Shown in pieces: positions 7,659-18,416 of a DNA stretch of 64,000 nucleotides. Source of the DNA: Flectonema sp. DT1601 (Eukaryota > Euglenozoa > Diplonemea > Diplonemida > Diplonemidae); NCBI GenBank assembly GCA_964019425.1, contig OZ025780.1:1134001-1198000 (forward strand), read 5' to 3'. The notes below the pieces were generated by a model. It was not told the DNA's origin and did not search any database. It was given only the letters and a program-made list of their open reading frames with translations. The first letter of the stretch is position 1. Every line of letters begins with the position of its first letter. The position numbers and the translations under genes were made by a program.

Positions 7659-10600
7659 CTAAGTCTTCACTGCTCCCCGCATCATCGCTGACGTCGGTCT
7701 CTCTTTAGCAGCGATGTAGTTATATTTCGCCATTGGACTGCTGTGAGGCATTACTTTCAACACCTTCGGGGCTGAGAAAAAGCCTTTTACCCCGAATTCC
7801 GGGGTAGAGGTTGGGTTGAATAATACACGCAAACGTTCTTCTTTGTTGTATGAAGTGAGAGATAGTGTCGGAGTCGCACCCTTAGAAAACAACTCGTGAA
7901 TTCGAGCTGCTCCTACAGCTTTCCTTGATGACAACGAAGGCTCGGAAGAATGTTGTGATGGCGTTTCAAGTTGTTTGTATTGCTTTGATGGTGTTGGTTC
8001 GTCTGAGCGAATATCGTCATCAGCGTTGGTTTTATATGGCAGACCATCAATTGTAATACAATTACTTCCCTCATTAGGTGGAGGTATAATAGCTTCCATC
8101 GAATGCTTGCTTTTGAAGTGGTTGAGGACTGCCTTCCGCTGTTTTCTCAAACTGACCATTTTACTGGCAGCAGCACTACACCTTCCGAATAGGTATTCAG
8201 AGGACCGTATTGGTCCGTCATTAACTACTGTGACATCAGTTAGATCTGATCCTGGGATGCGGTGATCTGGAATATAATCTATATTAGAAATTCGAAGAGT
8301 CTGCGGTCTTGATGCCGGGGCAGAGGCCGGCCTGATTTTGTGTATGTGTGTGGTCGGCTCATTAACAACTTGCTTACTAATTTCCTCTTCGCTGTGACGT
8401 TTGCTGGCGGCATATTCCAAAAGCGCAAATATACGAGCCTCAATTAATTCCCAATCAGTAGGAAGTGGGGGTCCCTTCTCGTTATTTCTTTGTGTGAGAG
8501 TACCCCAAATACCGCGACCAACTGATCTCCAAGAAGCCACAGTGGTGGGGTCGAATACAGATCGAAAGACTTCAGCAGTAACCTCTTCATCAGAACACTC
8601 GTCGTATTCACAGTTAGTTGAAGATTGTCGTCCTATTGCACTTGTGACTTCAGAACTAAACATCTTATAAATCACTTCCTCATTCCCCTTCATTATTCCT
8701 TCTTTTATTGATTCTCTCACGTTCCCTCCATCTGGAATCACTCTTTTTATTTTATTGGAAGTTCTTACTGCGATGTCTATCTTTTTAAAGCTTTTCGGAG
8801 ACTGCCCTAACAAAGGAAATGAATCGAACTTCCCACCCACTTCATCGATTGCTTGTGCGTTGATTTCGGGGGAAGCTGTATTGTTTAAAAGCCTTTTCTA
8901 AGAAATGATTGAGTTCATAATTTCAATAAATTAGGAGATTGAGACATACCAAATGATAACGGGTCGACTGTGGACTGCGTCACAACTGCGGTTCTTGGAG
9001 AGAGTTTTGGTACCTCCCTTCTCAACAGGCTGTCTGTGCGAGTAAGGGGACTGTGTTCAGGAGAGAGTGGAGGGGAATCTGTATTTGTAGGAGACTCATT
9101 TAACGTAGAAACTGGATTTCTAATTGCTCTCCCAATCCTGGAAGTAATACGCGGTTCTTGCATTGTTGATTTCTTATTTTCCTTCATAACTTCAGTCTGT
9201 ACTGAGACTTGCTTCATTATCAGCTCATCAGTTTTTGTACCAACGTCTACAACATCCCTGCCATTCGATACCAAGACATCTGGTTTCCTAAGTGGAGTGA
9301 TTGCTATATTTATATGAACATTATCCAGAGCCAGCTGAATACGCTTCAGAATAGTTGCTGAATTTCGGAGTAAATTTCGAGAACAAGTTGCTCTCTGTAC
9401 GTCAGTGGCAGAAGAACTCGCTAGAATTAAAGAAGCTTTTTCTATTTCTCTTGTGAAACTGTTCACTTCTGCTACACAATTCAGTAGCGTCGTATTGTGA
9501 ACACTGTTTTTTTTTTTGTTGTAATTTTCGCAAGTCGAATACGTGACGAAACTGTGCCAAAATACAAATTCAAAAAAGACAAAACGTATTCAGCTTAAAT
9601 ACTCCGGAAGTGTAATTACAAACCGTTTCTGAGTGAGATCCTTATGAAGAGCTTCACGATCTTCCTTAAAACGAATATCTGAAGATTGCAGCTCATCTGT
9701 GACAGAGGATAATTGTTTCTTACAAGCTGTGAGGTTGGTAGTGAGAGAGGTTATATTTTCTCCGTACGTTTCATTCTGTTCCATTAGTCGCTCACATTCG
9801 GAACGCCAATCAAAACTGGGTCTGTGTGACATCATCAGAAGTGTTTCACTGGAGTCAATTTCTTGTGTGATAGGCAAGTCTGTAACATCACCAGCACCGT
9901 TAGACTTCTGTGATGTACCTTTGTACATCATTAGCTGAAACTTGTGTTTTAATTTAAAAGATTCCATCTCCTGTACAAGAATCCCCTTCTCGTCCTGAAG
10001 GGTGCGAAGTGATTTCTCTAGCTTCTCAATGTCGTCGTTCTTTTCGCGGATTCGCGTCTCCACAACTGCTTCGTGGGCAGCCATGTTCGCAGAATTCTTC
10101 GCTCGGATCTCCGCTATGGAAGTTTTTAATTCCGACAGAGCCCGAGATTGCTTGTCAATAGTGTTCTGCAAAGAATTATTCTTACAATCAGCTTCTACCA
10201 ACTGGGTGGTTAGAGATGTAATTTTATTCTCGAGAGACGATTGCTGCTCTGAATAAAGAGCCTCAGTTTTTTGTAGAATACTATTGTGCTGTTCAGTGAG
10301 GGCACTAACTGCTATTCTTAACGATTCTTCTCCATTCTCTCTGAGCTGGACCAATTCATTTGCATGAGCAGTCTGGGAGTTGCATAACTTCTGCTCCAGA
10401 GAAGCTATTTCCTTGTCCACAATAGACTTTTCAGCAGCACGAGTCGATCGTTCTAAGTCAAGTAAGGACAGCAAACGATCTTTCTCGCGCTGATGTTCTT
10501 GTCGTAATATTTCAGCCAATCTCTCTAATTCTCCGTGACTGCCCTCCTCGTCAGACATCGTGTATTCCGCAACTTTTAGTATATCTAAGAACGAAAAATC

Positions 10601-10975
10601 TGGAGTTTGCAGCGTGTGGTCAATCACGCCATTATTCTGAAGAAGGTGAACTTGTTCTCTAAGAGTTAGGATCTCATTGTAGAGCGTGTGTCGAATATAA
10701 CCCAAAAGATCATTCTTAGTGCGAAGTTTCCCCCGCAGAATATTCTCCGTGAGATCTCGTTTGTTGCGATCTTTTTCGAGTTGTACAACAAGTTGCTCAG
10801 AATCTCCAATCTGTTTTCGCATATTCATCACCATCGGGTGACCAGAGAGTATTCCAACTGCATCTAAACTTTCATCCGTTTTTATCCTACACAAACAACT
10901 TTTACAGAGTCCTGTTCCTCCAACAGAACCACTCCGTCGGAGAGATACCATCGAGGCTGGCTGCCGGAAACTCAT
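7659..10975 (-). CDS. Coiled-coil protein (three exons), probably cytoskeletal
   Basis: I join three frames: exon 1 10975-9624, exon 2 9503-8950, exon 3 8875-7659. Intron 1 (120 nt) runs GTTTGT to ACAG and intron 2 (74 nt) runs GTATGT to ATACAG. The junction phases match and the sum is exactly 3,123 nt, giving 1,040 residues. The N-terminal third has a Cys motif (CKSCLCRIK), followed by several hundred residues of heptad coiled coil. The middle has a degree of Ser/Pro richness and VGTKTDE and VSVQTE motifs, the latter resembling dynein light chain LC8 sites. The C-terminal part has RPASAPASRPQ and KERPTSAMM segments of a kind common in flagellar proteins. Function is inferred as cytoskeletal or flagellar scaffold; no specific homologue is recognised. 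Confidence 0.75.
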
Positions 10976-12714
10976 TTTAGTGAAGGCATTCTGAGTTATG
11001 AAGTTAATTATATTTTTTATACGAAAGATGTTCTGAATATCACATTCAACCAAACACTGTCTTAGTAGAATTGTCCTTCTGATAAAAATAATAATAATGA
11101 GTGTTTGCTTCTACTTTCCTCTATCAGTGTTTGCACAGCGATCGAACGAGACAAAAGACAAACAGTTACGTACACTTATTTTTGATTTTTTTTTTTTTTT
11201 TTGTTTATTTTGATTGAAAAGGAAAGCGAAGAAGGATGAGTAAAGAACGTGGGATCAAATAGGAGAATCGTAGAGGCGTCACACGATGCCTACATTGGAA
11301 CAAAATTTCGCTTCAATAGCAATTCCAAGACAGAATACGAAATTGTCACGAAATCGGTTTAGCTTCAAAAAAGACAGCAATCACAAAAACAGCCAGAGTG
11401 ACTCTCCAAAGCTAGTAAACCTCGGGAAGAAAGAATACCGACCAAATCGAAAAAAAAAAGAAAAAAATAATCGCTAGTCTTGCTTGAATAATGCTAATTC
11501 TCGAAAGATGATAAAGAGAGGTTCTCAAAGGTGTTTAAGAAAGAAAGCTTTCTTAGTAAGAACCACATGATTAAAGGAAGTCGTTCTGCTAGAAACAAAT
11601 TTGCGGAAGTGGGTTCGCCAGCTCTTAAAAAGCTAACCAACTGCTAAGACGCAAATTATATGAGAAACCTAATAAGTAAGTTAAGAGGGACTACAATATT
11701 AATGACAACGATATCACACCCATCTATTTATTATGATTAATAAAGACAAACATAATGTAGGTAACCCTCATAGTAAAAGAAAATGAACTCAAAATAAGAT
11801 TTTTTTAATTCAACAGAAACGGAAGCAAGGTTAAGTTTCATTGCCACCACTACATCCGGTGGGTTCATATCCTCGAATTCAAAAGTGTTGGAAACGAGAA
11901 ATCAAGAGAGGCCAGCCTTCTTGCGTAACTGAAAATAAGAACACAAGTTTTGTTATGAATTAGTGCATTAAATCAAGATATAAAAAAGAAATATTTTCAA
12001 AAGAATGGGAGTATATCCCCCTCGTTTGGGTACAGTTGCAAGCGGATGTGTCTTCCGTACTTCTTCGTATGCCGTGTACTGGCCAGTGTTCCATTAACTA
12101 CTGTTGAATACGTAGTACCGGACTTGATCTTGGCTTCATTCTAATTCGATATACTTAATCCAATGTTGCGGAATAGCTGGATTGTTGAATTCTTAATGAA
12201 GCAGGTCTTATTTGCAAGTATTGCACATTTCAGAGGAACACAACCAACGGTGTCAACAAAAAAGATAGTTTTGACAACGTACTTCGCACACAAATAAAAG
12301 ATCGGAGCTAGTTGGTTCGGTGACAGCATCGGACCGAATCAATCCCAGAGAAAGATGAGAAAGATTAAAAACTAACTTGCCCCAGCAAGTAATTACAAAT
12401 TACCGTATTCGTAGATTAAACAAAATCGCAATACAAGAGGAGGTTCGCTTTCCCCTTTTCTTTTCTCTTTTCGGGACTTGAGGTGAATCGCAGTGCCATA
12501 TTACCAGGCAGGCTTCCGAATCACAAAGGACAAGATGAATAATACACCACACCTTCAATCATATTAGGGGAATGGAGAAGAATAAACGCATCCAGTCATG
12601 AACTTCAAAAAAGAAAAAGTCGCCTTATTGCTGCCATTCTTTTTGATAACGTTCTCCCTCAGTTTTATTTTTATACAGAATTAAATGAACAGCGATAACA
12701 ACAACAACAAAAAG

Positions 12715-12740
12715 TAATAATAATAATAATAATAATAATA
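12715..12740. repeat. TAA microsatellite
   Basis: About eight and a half perfect units of TAA/AAT, inside the gene-free region. Confidence 0.9.
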
Positions 12741-14942
12741 TGACCAAATAAAGCCAAAGTAGATCAACATGATGCACAAGATCGTGACAAGACTCAGAAT
12801 AAAAACTTTTGATCACTTGGGCTGGCAATGGGCACGTCGCATGCGAATGCGCAGTTACTATGAAACTAAGAACTATTTATGTTAAAAATAGACAAAAAAA
12901 AAAAACTGGAAAATGGATATGTTTGATACAATCCGGTCTCTCACCACCGAGAAATCGGCGAGACGAAGAAAGATTTTACAAATATCGTATTTTACAGGAG
13001 GGTTGTTAAACAAGAGCTTCACGTGATTGATAAAAGAGAGATGATGTAAAAAAAAAAAAAAAATAAAATAAAAAAGACAAAATGAGAAGTAGTTGGCGCG
13101 ACTGCTAACACAACTTCCAAAACAAAAAGGAAAAGGTTTTATAACATTGCAGAGATCATATCAACGCACCAGCACTTTCTTAGTGCCACCAAACTGAGAG
13201 TTGCTACCACTAGAATTACTGCAGAACAGAATTACTAGACAGCAAGGAAAGTAGACTTTCTTGATTAAATTATAGTTGACAAACAATGTAAGACCAACCA
13301 GTGAAAAAGTGCGCGAGTCAAAGTTAGTATAAGTTGTTCTTAACTTCGCTGAGATTGTATCATCCGCACAGTCATACTGGTAAGAATCGAAGGATGCCAT
13401 CACTAGCATAGCTGCAGAACAGAACTACTAGCGAATTGTGGCCATCATAAAAGCGATCAGGAAGTTTAAGACTAAATCTGAATAATTACTTTCAATCGGA
13501 TTGACAGTAAAGGGAAGATATCCAATGCACCTCAATATGGAAAGGTCAGGTCGCATGTATACAGACTTGTCGAGTCGGTAATAGGAGAAGGTCTTCCTGA
13601 AAAATTCGCTTTGGTTGTTTGCTTGTTTATTAAAGCAGCCGAGGTAATTTTGAACCCATAGATGCCTAATTCGGACTCTCATTGAAAGAATCCTATTAGT
13701 GAGAGGCGTTGTTGTTTTGCGCCGGGTGGTACTTTAGATCCGCAGCTGTCCCTCTAGTCTATAACACCACTAAACCAATAGGTTAAAAAGATGAATAGTC
13801 CGAGGGCTGCATGTTTAAAAAAATGTAATATGTGCGGCATTACAATAAAGTAACTTAAGTTGTAAAAGACAATACTCTTTCCTTAACAGCACCAATTATC
13901 TAATTTAAGAAACCAATGCAACAGGTGATAATGTTATGTTTTATACATCACTCTAAGAGTATACAACGGAAGTCAGCAGAGTTGATTTTGGAGCGATATC
14001 TAGGTCGATGTACCTCAGTCTGCTGCGACGACTTATTTGCGTTGAAAGTCAGGAACTGGGATAAAATGATGTGGAAAGAATGTTAAAACTTGTTAAAAGT
14101 TAATTCTTATAAGGCCACAGTACGTGTTGCTGTATACAAAGTATGCTTGAGAACGACAACACCTCATCGACTAAGGATCTGAGACCCGAGTGCCGAGAGT
14201 GATTTGTTTGTTTTAAGAAAAATGAAAAAAACTACAACACTCGTTGAATAACCAACACAATTCTTCTTTAGTTTGTTTGCATGAGTCGCAAACTTGTACA
14301 CACTCTGTTTGTTTTAAATGCCCATCCAAACCCATCCTTTAGAGAAAGGAAACTTTAAAAAAAAAAAAAAACATCACAAAAAAACCAAAACAAAACGAAA
14401 CTGAGGAAAGGTTCAGACGAAAACATTCGAGCACTACCATGAAACTGTCGAGTGCTGCTGTCTTAATTAAGAAGACAGGAAAAAAAAAACTTTTAGAGGC
14501 TGTACGGTTTTCTAAATCACAAGTATCAACACAAAATAACAAACAGGTTTCATAATTTTACCCAACGAATTAATGGGGATGCCTGGAAAATAAATAAAAC
14601 ATCGCCCGCTTCAGAATTACTTTTTAATCCAAAGTGTTAAAGATTCCGCTATTCCGTTCATTTCTCCCTCAGAATACAAAACAAAATAAAAACAAAAACA
14701 ACAATTAGGGTAGTGAATGTAAGTGCCCCACCGTAATAAAAGCAGCAAGTTGAAGGGAGTCAAAATCAACATGAAATAAAAATTGTTTGAGGGGATGATA
14801 ATTCTTTTCATTGACAACAAAAGGTTTTTGGCAAATTATGAAAACTGCAACGTTTGCCCCAAAAATAGGAATTGCGATCCAAAGAAACCTTTTGAGGTTT
14901 TGTTGAGTATTTTATTTATTTATCGAAGTCAGGGAAGTCAAA

Positions 14943-14995
14943 GAGAAGCTCACGGCACCAGTCATTTGATACCACAACCGTGAGACTCTCGACCA
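14943..14995. repeat. Hairpin repeat, copy 1
   Basis: A perfect 7-bp stem CTCACGG/CCGTGAG is extended by GAG/CTC and preceded by a TATTTATTTAT-CGAAG segment. The copy at 16302-16358 has the same layout, but with stem CTCACAG/CTGTGAG, so the base pair has changed on both sides together. Confidence 0.5.
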
Positions 14996-15171
14996 CCGCA
15001 TACAGGAGGGAGAACACTCCGCTGTTGGGTTGTTCTCTCGCCCGAATACAAGTAAATTATTTCTAATTTATTTTTAACAAGTGTGACGCAATAGAGAAGT
15101 ATTTGATTACCAACATAGTTAGTTAGAATATGAGTTTATTATAAAAAAGAAAAATTATAAAAACACATTAG

Positions 15172-15319
15172 TTCTGCTGTTAGTTAGTTAGTATCATTAA
15201 TTTTAGAACAGAAAAGTGAGAATAAGAAAAGTATTCATTTCCACAGTTTCCTAACATCAAAGGGTAATAGAATATGTAGTTTCAGGAGCCTTAATCTTAT
15301 ACTACTTGTCCCATTTTAG
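15172..15319. repeat. Tandem repeat unit, copy a
   Basis: About 150 bp starting TTCTGCTGTTAGTTAG and ending TTGTCCCATTTTAG. It is repeated almost exactly at 15327-15489. A related end sequence (TAATCTTATGCTAGTTGTTC) is found at about 59813-59855. Confidence 0.8.
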
Positions 15320-15326
15320 GCCTTCA

Positions 15327-15489
15327 TTCTGCTGTTAGTTAGTATCATTAATTTTAGAACAGAAAAGTGAGAATAAGAAAAGTAGAGATCAATAAAAGAA
15401 AAGTATTCATTTCCACAGTTTCCTAACATCAAAGGGTAATAGAATATGTAGTTTCAGGCCTTAATCTTATACTACTTGTCCCTTTTTAG
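15327..15489. repeat. Tandem repeat unit, copy b
   Basis: Second copy of the unit at 15172-15319. It carries one short internal insertion of about 20 bp that duplicates the AAGAAAAGTA segment, and lacks one TTAG of the opening run. Confidence 0.8.
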
Positions 15490-16301
15490 TTAATTAGTTA
15501 TATAATCCAACATAGCGATCTTATTTCTTTCTTTTCATAATAACAAGTGAGTAACGGTTTCAAAACAAATATGTGTGAGAGTAGCACCAAACAAAGTATC
15601 ATCGTGTGGGGGGTAAATTGATACGGACCGTATTATCAATTCACAAAGTGGGGGGTGGGGGGACAAAAACAATTAAAGAACAAGAAAACCTGAAAAATCT
15701 TTTTTTCCAACCGTTTTTTTGCGCATACATATAGAAAAAGAAAAAAACGGCAGCAGCTTTACCCGAGAAACAGGTCACGTTTCTTTTTCGAAGGACCTAT
15801 ACATCTCTTGGGTAGCTCGCGCATTTTCAACAGGTTGGAAAATTAAAGCAGCAGATAGTTTTATTTCAGGAGCTCATGAATTGTTAGTATTAGTTACCTC
15901 TGTATTAATCCCATGCAACAAAGAAGAGTCGAACAGCTCGAAGGGGTTCGAGTCACTTCTCAAAATGAGAGGGTCAACGCCGCATCACCCGAATTTTAAT
16001 GTCGCACAGATTTATCCCTAACATCACTTCTCAGAATGTTAGTTATGATAAGGTTCTCAAATAGAACTTTATTTATTTATTTATTTTGGTACGAATCGCG
16101 AAGAATGAGGTAAAGAAAAAGAAAAAAAGGTAACTTGATACTACAATAAGGGAGGTGATAGTTTGAGCATATTTATAATGATATTAACTATAATGTTAAT
16201 TAATGAAGACCGGGGAGGTGATAGTTTGACAAATGCAGAAACAGTAATAAACCTTATAATACTATTTATTTATTTATTTACGAAGCCTAGGAGCCAAAAC
16301 C

Positions 16302-16358
16302 AGGAAAAGCTCACAGGGCAACAGTTATATCGCTACCAGCAACTGTGAGACGCTCACA
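16302..16358. repeat. Hairpin repeat, copy 2
   Basis: Stem CTCACAG/CTGTGAG preceded by a TATTTATTTATTTA-CGAAG segment, as in the copy at 14943-14995. The CTCACAG arm is repeated once more after the stem, so an alternative smaller hairpin is possible. Confidence 0.5.
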
Positions 16359-17921
16359 GACAATAAGAGACGTAGAATAACCTGGAACAAATGACTACCT
16401 AAACCCACCGCCCGCGCGAGCAGACAGTGTAAGAGACGGCTGATAACGCTACTAAAATAAGTAATAAGGTTAAACTGAAAAAATGACAGAAAATTAAGCT
16501 GCACTTTAGAATAGTAGACAATGTACTACAGTCGTACATAACTAAAATAGTATCCAGAAATCGTTGTTGAGTCCGGTAGTTTGGGGACCACGTACCACAA
16601 GTTGAGCGCCCCATGCTTTGCAGTTCGACAACGGGATGTGGATTTCTTTCTTTTCTTGTTTTCGGTATTCATATTTTTTTAAAAAAAACTAAGTTGAAGA
16701 CGGGGGATACGTTGATACTATGTTCGAGGTCTTACCGAAAATAAAACTAAAGAACGAACCGTTTCTAAGCTGTCAGAGGCAGCATAGGCGGGGTAATAGT
16801 TTGATAATATAAAAAAAGAAGAAGAAGTAGTGCAGTACAACAACATCGTTGTTACTACGAACATGGAAAGAGTATACTTTCTTTCTGCTTACGTACGATG
16901 ACCCAATTCATTCTACTGGAGGTGGGACTCGATTTGTAGTTTTTTCAATCAAATCAAGACAACGTACGCAAAACATTAATTACTAAAACAGCTGCTCTAG
17001 CGAATAAGAACAAATTACTATCTTAATAATAATATGTGCGAACCTGTTCTCATTATGTGAGAGGAAGAGTTGCACACGACAAGACACCAACAGTTTTCAA
17101 TATTGGAACATTATATTTGAAGCAGTAAAGGAAACAGTACGTGACACTCTGACAGTGCAGCTGATTGAAAACCACCACTTGCGCTGAAAGCGAACTTTTA
17201 CCGCTACCGAAGGGAACACCCTACAGAAGTCGAATAATGCAAAACATAAAACTAACTCGTGAGAGAGCTCCTTACACCGCCCTTACGGGAAGTACAAGAA
17301 AAACTCGGGAAAGATAATATCGCACTCGCCTGCCAGTGCGATAAGAATCCTTATCAAAAAAAAAATGAAAATAATTACTTTTTAAGGAATAGTGGTATAG
17401 TGGTATATAGGGAAACGAAATAGTATTAGAAGTGACAGTTTTTATATCTTCACATTATTATGTTCTTCTTTATAATTGAAGAACACAAAAAAAATATGCG
17501 AAGTGATTGCAAAGTCGAAGTGACTGTTTTGAAATAGCTGAGCGGGAGTGATAAAATAATAGTGACGGGTAATCAGATAAACTCATTGAAAATAAAAATA
17601 AAAAAGGAATCAGCACACAGTATTATTAAAGCTAATGAGCTTTGTCGTGTTTATGTAAGTAGACTTTGAATTTCGGAATAGATTTTTTTTTGTTTGCACA
17701 AAATTTGTTTTACAGAAGACAGAGAACATAACGTTGCTGCATTTCTTTTTTATCAAAAAAAAGAAGAAAAAGAACAAAAAAATAAAATAAAAAACACTGC
17801 TGCTACTCATGTTCAAAAGCTCTTCTGAAAAAACTAATTATATTGTCTCGGCCAACTCGTGCTGAGGAAATAAAAAAGTTTATCGACTGACCGTCATCAG
17901 TTGTTGATTGGGTTAAATAAG

Positions 17922-17952
<31 letters not shown>

Positions 17953-18416
17953 CATTTTGTAAAGGAAGTTTACATTAAATGTGAAGTATGAGATCGCACG
18001 GAATCCTCTCTACACTCTGAATTCTTAAAGAAAAATATCTCATTAAATATAAGTCGTACATAGGCATAGGTTTTCATGTATCAATCAATTCGTATTCAAA
18101 TTGAAATTCTTATATCCAACAAATAACAGTTTTCAAACATAACTCGGAAAGTGTGTGAGAGAATCACGAAAAAAAAAAAACAGATCAACGGCAAGATTGA
18201 AGTGCTGCCGTATTGCTGACTTTCACAGACTGAAGCTTACGCCTCAAGGCAGAAAGAAAAGCGAAAGAAAACAACGTAATTAAGAATCATAAACATCATA
18301 AACGCAAGACTGAATCAACATAAAAGAAAAGAAACAAACGTCAGAATTAACATAATAGATGGGTGCAGTCATTTGTTTCAAATGGTTACTGCAGTGAGCG
18401 GTTACAGTAATCAGAT

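Larger units (their letters stand above)
10976..18416. other. 7.4-kb gene-free region
   Basis: No frame here looks like a gene on either strand: the open frames are under about 100 residues and dominated by homopolymers. The region is rich in A and T runs, including about 26 A at 17925-17951, and has a TAA microsatellite, a 150-bp tandem repeat and paired hairpin repeats described separately. Genes on both sides are transcribed leftwards, so this is not a simple divergent or convergent strand switch. It may be a break between two polycistronic units, but nothing proves that. Confidence 0.55.

Noticed and set aside
15900-15960. tRNA-like B box (GGTTCGAGTC)
   Set aside because: No A box at the right distance and no cloverleaf could be formed.
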